A DNA stretch of 64,000 nt from Bog-473 sp963754445 (GCA_963754445.1 CAVWFT010000001.1:1736001-1800000); one strand, 5' to 3'. Shown: positions 7,955-16,890, counted from the stretch's first letter. The notes: generated by a model not told the origin, from the letters alone. Numbers and translations are program-made.

Positions 7955-8876
7955 GCGCCGGGACCGTGACCGCAGGCTCGCCCACCGCGGCGAGGATCTT
8001 GGCCGCCTGGGCGTCGAGCTCTGGTGTCGCCTCGCCCATGGGGAGCCGACACTGGCCGACGGAGAGTCCGAGCGCCCGCAGGGCGGCCTTGGCCGGTAGC
8101 GGGTTGGGGTACTCGGGAGTGGACTCGAAGTCGAAGGAGTCGAGGAGCTCGGCGTGTCCACGCAGGGCAGAGGCCAGATCGCCCGAGAGGAAGTCGTCGA
8201 CCACACCTCGCAACTGCGGGCCGATCCAATGCGAGGCCACGCTGATGACGCCCAGGGCGCCCACGGCCAGCAAGGGCAACGTCATGATGTCGTCGCCGCA
8301 GTAGACCTCGAAGCCTGTCGGCGCCTGGGCGACCAGGTGCGCGGTGGTCGGCGCATCCCCCGCCGCGTCCTTGAGAGCCAGGACGTTCGGAACCTCGCGG
8401 GCCAACCGGAGCAGGGTCGGCGTCTCGATGCGGCGCCCGGCGCGGATCGGGATGTCGTAGAGCACGACGGGCAGATCACCCGCCGCCTCCGCCACCGCCC
8501 GGAAGTGCTCGAAGATTCCGGCCTGCGAGGGCCGGTTGTAGTACGGCGTCACGACGAGCACGCCGTCGAGCCCACATGCGGTGGCCCGCCGTGTCAGGGC
8601 CACGGAATGTTCGGTGTCGTTCGAACCGGTGCCGGCGATGACCGGAATGGTGACGGCTTCGGCCACCGCCCGCCAGAGCGCCACCTTTTCGTCGTCCGTC
8701 AGCACCGAGCCCTCACCGGTCGAACCGCTCAGGACCAGACCGTCACTGCCGTGGGCGGCCAGCCAGCGAGCGAGGACCGTCGCCGCGTCGAGGTCGAGCG
8801 CACCGTCGTCATCGAACGGGGTCACCATGGCGGTGATCACCCGCCCGAACCTTGGCGCGGTCTGCGGGGGGCTCAT
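7947..8876 (-). CDS. dapA: 4-hydroxy-tetrahydrodipicolinate synthase
   Basis: A 309-residue class I aldolase barrel. It condenses pyruvate with aspartate semialdehyde in the lysine/diaminopimelate pathway. Key residues are present: GSTGE (52-56), PYYNRP (Tyr122/123), VLYDIP with catalytic Tyr140, and LKDAAGD with Schiff-base Lys169. It overlaps rnj by 8 bases. TAGCCT sits 9 bases before the ATG and could be a -10 with almost no leader. dapB lies 3.4 kb upstream on the same strand, separated by two regulator-led gene pairs. Confidence 0.95.
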   Translation of the reverse strand: MSPPQTAPRFGRVITAMVTPFDDDGALDLDAATVLARWLAAHGSDGLVLSGSTGEGSVLTDDEKVALWRAVAEAVTIPVIAGTGSNDTEHSVALTRRATACGLDGVLVVTPYYNRPSQAGIFEHFRAVAEAAGDLPVVLYDIPIRAGRRIETPTLLRLAREVPNVLALKDAAGDAPTTAHLVAQAPTGFEVYCGDDIMTLPLLAVGALGVISVASHWIGPQLRGVVDDFLSGDLASALRGHAELLDSFDFESTPEYPNPLPAKAALRALGLSVGQCRLPMGEATPELDAQAAKILAAVGEPAVTVPALG

Positions 8877-8910
8877 GTCCCCATCAGGCTACCAGCGACG
8901 GCTCTGGCGC

Positions 8911-10062
8911 TCAGGCGACCTGGCGTTCCACGGGGGAACCGTCGGCGAACGCGTCCTCGTCCTCGGTGGAGTCGGTCAGGTGCTCGAAGGCGATGGCCCC
9001 CATTTCGGTGAACTTCTGGCGCAGCCAGCCGTCCGCCGCGTCGAGCAGTCCCAGCTTCTTGAGGTTGGGGACGATCTTGGAGAACAGCAGGATCTGGAAG
9101 TCGTCGCGCTCGGGCGCCGCCTGCATGATCTTGATGACGTCGGCCGTCGGGACCTCCATCCGCTCCCATACCTCCTGCATGGCCAGGCGGTCCTTCATGC
9201 GGATGGCGGCCTCGAAGGCGAATTCCTGGCGCTCGCGCAGTTCGGCCGCGTTGAGCTCCTGGTAGTACTCCTGGAGGCTGAGGACACCGAAGGCCACGTG
9301 GCGAGCCTCGTCGGCCATGACGTAGCGCAACATCTTCTTCAGGAGGGGTTCGGTCGTCATGGAGTGGATGAAGCCGAAGGCGGCCAGGGCCAATCCCTCC
9401 ACCATGATCTGCATGCCCAGGTAGGTCATGTCCCAACGGGCGTCGCTCACGATGTCGTCGAGCAGCAGTCCCAGGTGGGCGTTCATCGGATAGTGCCCCG
9501 AAAGCTTGGTGTCGAGATAGCGCGAGAAGACCTCCACGTGGCGGGCCTCGTCCATCACCTGGGTGGCCGCGTAGTACTTGGCATCGATCCACGGCACGGT
9601 CTCGACGATCTTGGCCGTGCAGAGGAGGGCGCCCTGCTCGCCGTGCATGAACTGGGACAGGAGCCAGTTCTGGTTCTGGATCCCGAATTCGATCCAGCGC
9701 TTCTCGTCCCACTTCTCCGCGACCGTGCCGACCAGGGCGGCGTCGTTGAACTGCTGGGCCTGGTTGGCCTCGGCGTTGGCCATGACGACCTTCTCCTGGT
9801 CGACCTCGATCGACCAGTCCAAGTCCGTCGTGGCGTTCCACTGCGCCCGCTTGGCCTTTTCGTAGAGTTTGTCGAGCGCCGGCTTGGCGCCCTTTTCGTA
9901 GTCCCACGTGAACTCGGCCGGACAGTGGTCCTCGACCCGGTGATAGCCCTCGACGTCGTAGTGGCCGACGAAGTTCAGCACGGCCTCGAGGTCGTCGATC
10001 TGCGTCCGACCGATCAGTTCCTCGTTGGATCGCATCGTCTGGTCGTCGTCGACCGTGGTCAT
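8911..10062 (-). CDS. Diiron ferritin-like domain protein
   Basis: A 383-residue, mostly helical protein with the carboxylate/histidine iron ligands of R2-like diiron proteins: an early Glu in the HGEQGAL helix, MDEARHVEVFSRYL (ExxH), and later VMADEARHVAFG (DEARH). The four-helix order resembles ferritin-like oxidases, with AurF-type or fatty-acyl oxygenases as candidates; no substrate is evident. ATG 10062 follows an AAGGGGGC ribosome-binding site and overlaps the stop of the TetR gene in ATGA, so both are made from one message and the TetR protein is probably its regulator. Confidence 0.75.
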   Translation of the reverse strand: MTTVDDDQTMRSNEELIGRTQIDDLEAVLNFVGHYDVEGYHRVEDHCPAEFTWDYEKGAKPALDKLYEKAKRAQWNATTDLDWSIEVDQEKVVMANAEANQAQQFNDAALVGTVAEKWDEKRWIEFGIQNQNWLLSQFMHGEQGALLCTAKIVETVPWIDAKYYAATQVMDEARHVEVFSRYLDTKLSGHYPMNAHLGLLLDDIVSDARWDMTYLGMQIMVEGLALAAFGFIHSMTTEPLLKKMLRYVMADEARHVAFGVLSLQEYYQELNAAELRERQEFAFEAAIRMKDRLAMQEVWERMEVPTADVIKIMQAAPERDDFQILLFSKIVPNLKKLGLLDAADGWLRQKFTEMGAIAFEHLTDSTEDEDAFADGSPVERQVA

Positions 10063-10781
10063 GGCATTGCCCCCTTGGTGGTTGATGAAGCGGAGTTCGT
10101 CGAGACTGTCGTGCACTGGGCCCTGTCGGCGTCGGCGCGCAGGGCCATGATCCCGGGGAGCACGAAGGCGCGTACCAGCGCTCGCGTCTCGTCGGGGTCG
10201 GTGAGATCGGTGGTGGGATTCCGGTCGGACGTATAGGCGAGCACGATCCGGACCGCCCACTCGGCGGCCCGGGACGACTGCTCGGGGTCCAGCCAACGCC
10301 CGAAGAACGGTGCCGCCAAATGGCCGACGGTGAGCAGAATACGGTCGAGCTGGGCGAAGGTGAGGTAGGGCAGGACCAGCCCGGGCTCGTGGCCGAGCAG
10401 GTAGCCCAAGGCCTCGTGCCCGTTGAGCCGGCGAGCCGCCTCGACCATCCCGGCCACCAGCACGTCCTCGAGATCGTGGGCCTCGCCCATCGCCACGGCC
10501 AGGGCGGAGAAGAGGCGTGCCACCTCGGTCTCGACGACGGCGCCGAGGATGTCGTCCTTGCCGCCGGGGAACGTGCGGTACGCGGTCGCCCGGGAGAGCC
10601 CGGCCTCACGCGCGATGTCGTCCACGGTGCTCTTGGCCACACCCTGGCGGGCGACACAGCGCAGGGCTCCGTCGACGAGGCGCACCCGCGTCGACGACCG
10701 GTCGTCGCCCCCCAAATGGCGGATCTCCGCGTGTCGTCGTCCCTCGTTCAGGACGTCAGTCGTCGCCTGTGCCGCACCCAC
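10059..10781 (-). CDS. TetR-family regulator (of the diiron protein operon)
   Basis: A 240-residue protein. The N-terminal helix-turn-helix is clear: GVAKSTVDDIAREAGLSRATAYRTFPGGKDDIL. The ligand domain is helical and the tail is Ser/Thr rich. It starts at GTG 10781. A near-perfect promoter and an inverted repeat sit immediately upstream, and the diiron gene overlaps its 3' end by 4 bases, so autoregulation of a two-gene operon is likely. It is related in sequence to the second TetR at 11711-12271 (shared SRATxYRxFPGG), suggesting duplication. Confidence 0.88.
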   Translation of the reverse strand: MGAAQATTDVLNEGRRHAEIRHLGGDDRSSTRVRLVDGALRCVARQGVAKSTVDDIAREAGLSRATAYRTFPGGKDDILGAVVETEVARLFSALAVAMGEAHDLEDVLVAGMVEAARRLNGHEALGYLLGHEPGLVLPYLTFAQLDRILLTVGHLAAPFFGRWLDPEQSSRAAEWAVRIVLAYTSDRNPTTDLTDPDETRALVRAFVLPGIMALRADADRAQCTTVSTNSASSTTKGAMP

Positions 10782-10784
10782 TGC

Positions 10785-10818
10785 TGAAACAGTATGGCGT
10801 AATTTGTCTCAGTGTCAA
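10785..10818 (-). promoter_or_regulatory. TetR promoter with overlapping inverted-repeat operator
   Basis: On the minus strand TTGACA (10813-10818) and CATACT (10791-10796) are 16 bases apart. TGAAACA at 10785-10791 and TGTCTCA at 10805-10811 form an inverted repeat with a 13-base spacer (one mismatch in seven), covering the spacer and -10. The GTG start is at 10781, so the leader is only a few bases. This is the layout expected for an autorepressed TetR operon. Confidence 0.65.
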
Positions 10819-10823
10819 CCACC

Positions 10824-11714
10824 TCAGCTCCAGTTGACGTGTCCCGGCGCCACGCCCACGAGGAGCAGGGCCAGGACTCCGGCCACGACCAGGCTGCCCA
10901 CGATGGTCACGGCCAGCTCGGCCTGACGGTCTCGTAGCCGGGCCGCGGCGTCGTAGACGAGGGCAAGCGTGGCCCCGGTGGCCAGGCCGCCCAGGTGGGC
11001 CCGCCAATCGATGTTGCCCTGGAAGCCGATGACCAGGTTGATGACGATCAGCGCCACGACCGGGGCGATGGGCAGGCGCCGACGCAGGCCGAGCACGACG
11101 TAGGCCCCCATGATCCCCATGATCGCCCCCGAGGCGCCGATGCCGGCGGCGTTGGGTTGGCTCAGGAGATAGGAGCCGACGCTGCCGCCCAGTCCCGCGA
11201 TCAGGTACAGGGCGAGGAAGCGGGCCTTGCCCAGTTGGACCTCGACCGCCGGCCCCACGATGATCAGGGCGAGCATGTTGGACGCGATGTGCAGCAGATC
11301 GGCGTGCAGGAACATCGCGGTGAAGGCCCGGTAGTACTGGCTCTGGGCATGGACGGCGGCGGGCCACATGGCATAACGGTCGATGAACGTGACGTTGTTG
11401 CCGAAACGCTCGAAGAAGAACACGACGACGTTCACGGCGACGATGCCCAGGACCACGGGTGTCGGGTTGGTGGACCCGACCACTCCGGTCCGGCCGGGCG
11501 AGCTGTGCGAGAACGGCGCCACCTGGCGCGACCGCTTCGACCCCTCCCTGGTGCATTGCGGGCACTGCCAGCCCACGGGCGCCTGCACCATGCACTCCGT
11601 GCAGATGGGTTGGTCGCAGTGCCCGCAAAGCACCGAGGCCGACCGATCGGCATGGTTCTTGCAGGGGGGCGGCGGCGCCGGTTGCGGTTGCGGGTGTGGC
11701 TCGAGCCCGCTCAT
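10824..11714 (-). CDS. Rhomboid-family intramembrane serine protease with N-terminal B-box zinc finger
   Basis: A 296-residue protein. Residues 18-54 form a Cys/His zinc finger (CKNHADR, CGHCDQPICTEC, CPQC) of the B-box type. Six or more membrane helices follow. The catalytic pair is visible: Ser195 in GIGASGAIMG, and His in DWRAHLGGLATG. The HADLLHIASNML motif of loop L1/helix 2 is also present. Rhomboids cleave membrane segments of other proteins; the substrate is unknown. ATG 11714 overlaps the stop of the second TetR gene (ATGA), so it lies in the dapB-TetR chain. Confidence 0.88.
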   Translation of the reverse strand: MSGLEPHPQPQPAPPPPCKNHADRSASVLCGHCDQPICTECMVQAPVGWQCPQCTREGSKRSRQVAPFSHSSPGRTGVVGSTNPTPVVLGIVAVNVVVFFFERFGNNVTFIDRYAMWPAAVHAQSQYYRAFTAMFLHADLLHIASNMLALIIVGPAVEVQLGKARFLALYLIAGLGGSVGSYLLSQPNAAGIGASGAIMGIMGAYVVLGLRRRLPIAPVVALIVINLVIGFQGNIDWRAHLGGLATGATLALVYDAAARLRDRQAELAVTIVGSLVVAGVLALLLVGVAPGHVNWS

Positions 11715-12271
11715 CGGATACCGGCCAGCAGCTCGGATCGGACGAGAAGCGACACCTGCTCGGGATCGGTCAGGTCCCAGCGTCCGGGGGATCCGATGTA
11801 GGAGAGCACCATGCGGGCGAGGAAGTCGGCGGCGAGGTCGAGGTCCGTTCCCTCGGACATTCCGTGGCGCACCAGGTAGGGCGAGAGGAAGGCAGCGATC
11901 AGCGTGTGCGTCTGGTCGGCCTCGATGGTGAGCCGGGGCAGCAGTACCTCGGGTTCGGTCACGAGAATGCGCTGGAGCACCTCGTGCTCGACGAGCGAGC
12001 GGTGCGCGAACAGGAGCCCACGCTCCATCACCTCTTCGAGGGTGTCGGCACCGTGCACCTCCTCGTAGAGGCGCAGGAAGAACCGGGCGAACTCCCAACC
12101 AACGACGGCGGAGATCAGCTCGTCACGTCCCCCCGGGAAGTAGCGGTACACCGTGGCTCTCGAGACACCGGCCTCGCGTGCCGCGTCCTCCACGGTCGTC
12201 TTGGCCAGTCCCCAGCGGGCGACGCAGTCGTAGGTGGCCTGGAGCAGGCGCTCCCGGACCTCGGGGTTCAC
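11711..12271 (-). CDS. TetR-family regulator
   Basis: A 186-residue protein with a helix-turn-helix near residues 22-52 (GLAKTTVEDAAREAGVSRATVYRYFPGG) and a helical effector domain. It overlaps dapB upstream (GTGA) and the rhomboid gene downstream (ATGA), so the three genes are one coupled operon. There is no room for a private promoter, unlike the TetR at 10059-10781. The target is unknown; its own operon is possible only via the upstream promoter. Confidence 0.85.
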   Translation of the reverse strand: MNPEVRERLLQATYDCVARWGLAKTTVEDAAREAGVSRATVYRYFPGGRDELISAVVGWEFARFFLRLYEEVHGADTLEEVMERGLLFAHRSLVEHEVLQRILVTEPEVLLPRLTIEADQTHTLIAAFLSPYLVRHGMSEGTDLDLAADFLARMVLSYIGSPGRWDLTDPEQVSLLVRSELLAGIR

Positions 12272-13053
12272 AGTCCGAGCAGGGCCTCGAGCCCGACGGT
12301 GACGCCGGGGCGATCGGCGACGGAGCGCACGGCCAGCAGCACACCGGGCATGAAGGAGACCCGGTCGTAGGAGTCGTGGCGGATGGAGAGGCTCTGCCCG
12401 GGAGCGCCGAAGATCACCTCTTCGTGGGCCACCAATCCGGGGAGGCGTACCGAATGGACGTGGACTCCACCTGCGGCCACCGCGCCGCGGGCGCCGTCGA
12501 TCACCAGATCGGTCGTCGGGTCTCCCGGCAGTGCCGCGCTGCCGGCGGCGAGCCGGCCTTCCTCGATGGCCCGGGCCGTGTGCAAGGAAGTACCCGAGGG
12601 CGCATCCCGTTTGGCGTCGTGATGGAGCTCGATCACCTCGACCCCGTCCATGTGTGGGGCGGCCAGTTTGGCGAAGTGCATCAACAAGACGGCGCCGACG
12701 GCGAAGTTGGCGGCCACGATGGCGTTGGCACCGGAGCCGGCGAACCGCTGCTCGAAGTCCGCCAGGTCGCCCTCGGAGAGCCCGGTCGTGCCGACGACGG
12801 CGTGGATCCCCTGATGGGCGTAGTGCGGCGTGTTGTGACGCACGGCCTCGGCCACGGTGAAGTCGACCACCACCTCGGCGCCGAGATCGCCCAGCGCGTT
12901 GACCTCACCCACGATGGTGCGGCCGCAGGCGTCGGCGCCGACGTGGCCGGGATCGATCGCCCCCACCAGCTCCATGTCGGGGGCTGCGGTCACCGCTCGA
13001 CAGACCTCTTGGCCCATGCGGCCGCCGGCGCCCACGACACCGACCTTGAACAT
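12268..13053 (-). CDS. dapB: 4-hydroxy-tetrahydrodipicolinate reductase
   Basis: A 261-residue protein. It has a Rossmann GVVGAGGRMGQEV NAD(P)H site, VVDFTVAEAV, GTTGLS, the catalytic ELHHDAKRDAPSGT loop, and a C-terminal GHxSY-like IRHDSYDR. It reduces hydroxy-tetrahydrodipicolinate in lysine and peptidoglycan precursor synthesis. It follows the M16 peptidase gene by 10 bases. TAGCCT lies 7 bases before the ATG and could give an extra leaderless transcript. Confidence 0.95.
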   Translation of the reverse strand: MFKVGVVGAGGRMGQEVCRAVTAAPDMELVGAIDPGHVGADACGRTIVGEVNALGDLGAEVVVDFTVAEAVRHNTPHYAHQGIHAVVGTTGLSEGDLADFEQRFAGSGANAIVAANFAVGAVLLMHFAKLAAPHMDGVEVIELHHDAKRDAPSGTSLHTARAIEEGRLAAGSAALPGDPTTDLVIDGARGAVAAGGVHVHSVRLPGLVAHEEVIFGAPGQSLSIRHDSYDRVSFMPGVLLAVRSVADRPGVTVGLEALLGL

Positions 13054-13063
13054 GGGGGTCAGG

Positions 13064-14326
13064 CTAGCGGGCGGCCAACGCCGGAAGATGGGAGTGGAAC
13101 TGTTCGGCGTCGAAGGGTCCGACCGCGCTCATGGTGCGTGGTGCCTGAGCCAGCAGCCCGGCCGCCTCGAGCACCTGCTCGGCGGTGACCGCTTCGATCT
13201 TCGCCACGACGTCGTCGATGCCGAGCACCTCGCCATGGAGGAGGGTGGAGGCACCGATGCGGCTCATCCGCGCGCCCGAGTCCTCACCCGAGAGGAGCAT
13301 CTCGGCCCTGAGGTACCCCTTGGCCACGATGAGCTCGCGCTCGGTCACGCCTTTGTCGGCCAGCAGCTCGACCTCGTCCTCGACGATGCGCAGGACCTCG
13401 TCGACGTGTTCGGGCGCCGTTCCCGCCACGACGGCGAGCGAGCCGGCGTCGGCGTAAGCCGCCCGTTCGGACCAGACCGAGTAGGCCAGCCCGCGTTCTT
13501 CGCGGATCTTCTGGAACAGGCGGCTGGACAGTCCCCCGCCGAGCACGTGATTGAGGACGGCGAGGGCCCAGCGCCGGTCGTCCTCGCGCGAGACCGAGCG
13601 CGCCCCGTAGACGAGGTGGGCCTGCTCCGTCGGGCGCCGGACCACCTCGAGGGGGACCGTGTCGTCGCCCGGTGCGGTGCGCTCGGGAGCACTCCCGCCC
13701 GTGGTACCGGCGAAGCGCCCTTCGATGGCCGCGGCCACCGCGTCGTGCGTGCAGTCGCCCGCGACCGAGACGACCATGTTGGCCGGCCGATAGTGGATCT
13801 CGAAGAAGTCACGGATGTCGTCGCGACTGATCCGTTGCACCGACGAGGCCGTGCCGAGGGTGTCTCGACCCAGGGCGTGGTCCGGGAACAGCGCGGCCTG
13901 CCAGCGCTCGGACGCAAGGTCCGCCGGCTCGTCCGCGTGCATCAGGATCTCGTCGAGGATCACCGCGCGCTCGGCTTCGACGTCGGCCGGGCGCAGCGCC
14001 GGCTCCCACATGATGTCGCTCAGGATGTCGAGGCCGAGGCCGAGGTGCTCCGACAGCAGGCGGACGTAGAAGGTTGTGTACTCCTTGGTCGTGAAGGCGT
14101 TGCAGTCGCCCCCCACCTCGTCGAGCTCCTCGGCGATGGCGGCGGCGGAGCGCCGCTCGGTGCCCTTGAAGAGCAGGTGCTCGAGGAAGTGCGATGCGCC
14201 GGCCAGGTCGGCCGGCTCGTCACGCGAGCCGGTGCCGACCCAGTAGGCAACAGCGACCGAACGGACGTCCGCCATGGTCTCGGTGACCAGGCGGATGCCG
14301 CACGGCAGAACCGATGTCTCGATCAA
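13064..14326 (-). CDS. M16-family zinc metallopeptidase (pitrilysin-like)
   Basis: A 420-residue protein with the inverted zinc motif HFLEH (His46, Glu49, His50) and the distal VEAERAVILDEI glutamate, then the second, inactive-type M16 domain with RxxY-like GLAYSVWSERAAY. This gene normally follows pnp in actinobacteria. It probably degrades peptides in the cytoplasm, although the exact substrate is unknown. It overlaps pnp by 4 bases (ATGA). Confidence 0.92.
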   Translation of the reverse strand: MIETSVLPCGIRLVTETMADVRSVAVAYWVGTGSRDEPADLAGASHFLEHLLFKGTERRSAAAIAEELDEVGGDCNAFTTKEYTTFYVRLLSEHLGLGLDILSDIMWEPALRPADVEAERAVILDEILMHADEPADLASERWQAALFPDHALGRDTLGTASSVQRISRDDIRDFFEIHYRPANMVVSVAGDCTHDAVAAAIEGRFAGTTGGSAPERTAPGDDTVPLEVVRRPTEQAHLVYGARSVSREDDRRWALAVLNHVLGGGLSSRLFQKIREERGLAYSVWSERAAYADAGSLAVVAGTAPEHVDEVLRIVEDEVELLADKGVTERELIVAKGYLRAEMLLSGEDSGARMSRIGASTLLHGEVLGIDDVVAKIEAVTAEQVLEAAGLLAQAPRTMSAVGPFDAEQFHSHLPALAAR

Positions 14327-16755
14327 CGACGACGGGAACGACTGCGCGGACGACGGTCGCCCCGGTCACCGCCCCGGTCACCCCGGCTGCTGTCCTCGTT
14401 CGTCGGTCCACCGGGTCCGAGGTCGCCCAGATCGGCGACGAGCTCGGCCTCGAAGGCGTCCTCGAAGGAGGCACCGTCGGCCCGCGCCGACGCAGGTGCC
14501 GCTGCGGGCGTGGCTCCGTGCCCGCGGTCGCCGTTCCCCGAGGAGGACGCGGCCGGAGCACCCTCGGGCGCGCTGGCCAGCGAGAGGGAGACCTTGCCCT
14601 GCGGATCGATGTCGTCGACCCGCACCTCGACCGGCTGGCCCAGGCTCAAGACATCCTCGACGTTGTTGATCCGCTTGCCTCCGGCGAGCGAGGACAACTT
14701 CGAGATGTGGAGCAGGCCGTCCCGGCCGGGCAGCACGTTCACGAAGGCGCCGAACTTGGTGATGTTGACCACCTTGCCCGGGTAGACGGCACCGACCTCC
14801 GCGGTCGGCGGGTCCAAGATGAGCGAGATGCGGCGGCGCGCCTCTTCGACCGCATTGCCGTCCTTGGCTCCGATCGTCACCGTCCCGACGACACCGTCGT
14901 CGTCCACCGCGATGTCGGCACCGGTCTCCTGCTGGAGGGTGTTGATGACCTTGCCCTTGGGGCCGATGACCTCGCCGATCTTGTCGATCGGGATCTCCAT
15001 CGAGACGATCTTCGGCGCGCTGTTGGCCACGTGGTCACGCGGTTCGGCGATCGCACCCGCCATGACGTCGAGGATGGTGAGGCGAGCTTCCTTGGCCTGG
15101 AGCAGCGCCTTGGCCAGCACGTCGGCCGGGAGGCCGGCGATCTTGGTGTCGAGCTGCAATGCGGTGACGGCATCGGCCGTACCGGCCACCTTGAAGTCCA
15201 TGTCGCCGAAGGCGTCTTCCGAACCCAAGATGTCGGTCAGGGTCACGTAGGCCCCGTTGTCGTGGACGAGCCCCATGGCGATGCCGGCCACCGGCGCCTT
15301 GAGCGGCACGCCTGCCGCCATGAGGGAGAGCGTCGAGCCGCAGACCGAGGCCATGGAGGTCGAGCCGTTCGAAGCCAGGACGTCGGAGACGACGCGCAGC
15401 GCGTAAGGGAACTCTTCCTCGCTCGGGACGACGGGCAGGAGGGCCCGCTCGGCCAGCATGCCGTGGCCGATCTCGCGACGCTTGGGGCCCCGCATGAAGC
15501 CGGTCTCGCCGGTCGAGTACGGCGGGAAGTTGTAGTGGTGCATGTAGCGCTTCGACTCGACCGGGGTGATGGTGTCGAGCAGCTGGTTCATGCGGGGCAT
15601 GCCCAAGGTGGTCACGTTGAGCACCTGGGTCTCACCACGCTGGAACAGCGCCGAACCGTGGGCCGTCGGGAAGAGGTCCACCTCGGCCGAGAGGGGCCGG
15701 ATGTCGGAGGTGCCGCGGCCGTCGACGCGCACCCCGTCTTCGACGATGCGCTTGCGGACCAGCTTCTTGGTCAGGCCGCGGATGGCCGCCTTGACCTCGC
15801 CGGCCCGGTCGGGGAACTCGTCGGCCAGCGCGGCCTTGATCTCGTTGCCGGCGGCGTCGAGGGCGGCATTGCGCTCGGCTTTCGCCGTGACCAGGTTGGC
15901 CTTGGAGATGAGGTCCGTGCCGACGGCCTGCACCCGCTCGAACACGTCGTCCTGGTAGTCGGAGAACGTGGAGAAGGCGATGGTCTCGATCGGGCCGCGA
16001 GCGGCGGTGTAGGCCGCGATGAGCTCGCGCTGGAGGTTGATCGCCTCGCGGATCCACTTCTTGGAGGCCTCGAGCCCCTCGGCGAGGACCTCTTCGGTCA
16101 CCTTGGGGGCGCCGTCCTCGTAGTAGGACCACGACTTCTCGGTCCCACCGGCCTCGACCATCATGATGGCCACGTCGCTGTCGGCATCCTCGCTGAGGGC
16201 CCGGCCGGCCACGACCAGCTCGAATGTGGCCTCTTCACCCTCTTCGAAGCTCGGGTGGCCGATCCACTCGCCCTCGGTGGTGTACGCCACCCGGACGGCG
16301 CCGATGGGGCCGTCGAAGGGGATGCCCGAGAGCATCAGTGCGGCCGAGGCGGCGTTGATGGCGAGCACGTCGTGGGGGTTGACCTGGTCGGCGCCCACGA
16401 TGGTGCCGACGACGTGGACCTCGTTGCGGAAGCCGTCGGGGAACGAGGGTCGTAGCGGGCGGTCGATCAGACGGCAGGTCAAGATGGCCTGGTCCGAGCT
16501 CTTGCCCTCCCGGCGGAAGAACGAACCGGGAATCTTCCCGGCGGCGTAGGTGCGCTCCTCGATGTCGACCGTCAACGGGAAGAAGTCGGTCCCCTCCCGG
16601 ACGGATCGGGCCGCGACCGCGGTGGCCAACAGCACGGTGTCGCCGATGCGGGCGAGCACGGCACCGTCGGCCAGCTGGGCCAACTTGCCGGCCTCGAAGG
16701 ACATGGTGCGATCGGTCCCGCTGATGGGGGCCGATACGGAAATGGCATCAGACAT
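14323..16755 (-). CDS. pnp: Polyribonucleotide nucleotidyltransferase (PNPase)
   Basis: An 810-residue enzyme: two RNase PH domains (SFFRREGKSSDQAILTCRLIDRP; second core with GETQVLNVTTLG and GSTSMASVCG), a KH domain (IGEVIGPKGKVI) and an S1 domain (GKVVNITKFGAFV), then an Arg/Ser/Gly-rich tail. It phosphorolyses RNA 3' to 5'. The start at ATG 16755 has GAGGAG 5-6 bases upstream, ruling out a longer in-frame start at 16830. A structured leader lies between rpsO and pnp. Confidence 0.96.
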   Translation of the reverse strand: MSDAISVSAPISGTDRTMSFEAGKLAQLADGAVLARIGDTVLLATAVAARSVREGTDFFPLTVDIEERTYAAGKIPGSFFRREGKSSDQAILTCRLIDRPLRPSFPDGFRNEVHVVGTIVGADQVNPHDVLAINAASAALMLSGIPFDGPIGAVRVAYTTEGEWIGHPSFEEGEEATFELVVAGRALSEDADSDVAIMMVEAGGTEKSWSYYEDGAPKVTEEVLAEGLEASKKWIREAINLQRELIAAYTAARGPIETIAFSTFSDYQDDVFERVQAVGTDLISKANLVTAKAERNAALDAAGNEIKAALADEFPDRAGEVKAAIRGLTKKLVRKRIVEDGVRVDGRGTSDIRPLSAEVDLFPTAHGSALFQRGETQVLNVTTLGMPRMNQLLDTITPVESKRYMHHYNFPPYSTGETGFMRGPKRREIGHGMLAERALLPVVPSEEEFPYALRVVSDVLASNGSTSMASVCGSTLSLMAAGVPLKAPVAGIAMGLVHDNGAYVTLTDILGSEDAFGDMDFKVAGTADAVTALQLDTKIAGLPADVLAKALLQAKEARLTILDVMAGAIAEPRDHVANSAPKIVSMEIPIDKIGEVIGPKGKVINTLQQETGADIAVDDDGVVGTVTIGAKDGNAVEEARRRISLILDPPTAEVGAVYPGKVVNITKFGAFVNVLPGRDGLLHISKLSSLAGGKRINNVEDVLSLGQPVEVRVDDIDPQGKVSLSLASAPEGAPAASSSGNGDRGHGATPAAAPASARADGASFEDAFEAELVADLGDLGPGGPTNEDSSRGDRGGDRGDRRPRSRSRRR

Positions 16756-16801
16756 GATGCTCCTCAGTTTGTCGGGGGCATCTCCTCGTCTGGTTCCCAG
16801 T

Positions 16802-16869
16802 CGTCGACCACCGCGTGCACCGAAGTGCACCGAGGTGACCGGCGACTGGCAGCCAGTGGCTGGTCGACG
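16802..16869 (-). ncRNA. Branched RNA structure in the rpsO-pnp intergenic leader
   Basis: An outer 9-base stem (16802-16810 with 16861-16869) encloses two perfect hairpins. GTGCAC-CGAA-GTGCAC at 16815-16830 reads on the transcript as a 6-bp stem capped by a UUCG tetraloop. ACTGG-CAG-CCAGT spans 16845-16857. The element lies 47 bases upstream of pnp. In E. coli the rpsO-pnp leader is a stem cleaved by RNase III and used for PNPase autoregulation; this one is in the same place but has a different three-way shape. Function is inferred. Confidence 0.55.
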
Positions 16870-16890
16870 CCCGGTTGTGTTGGGCTGCCG

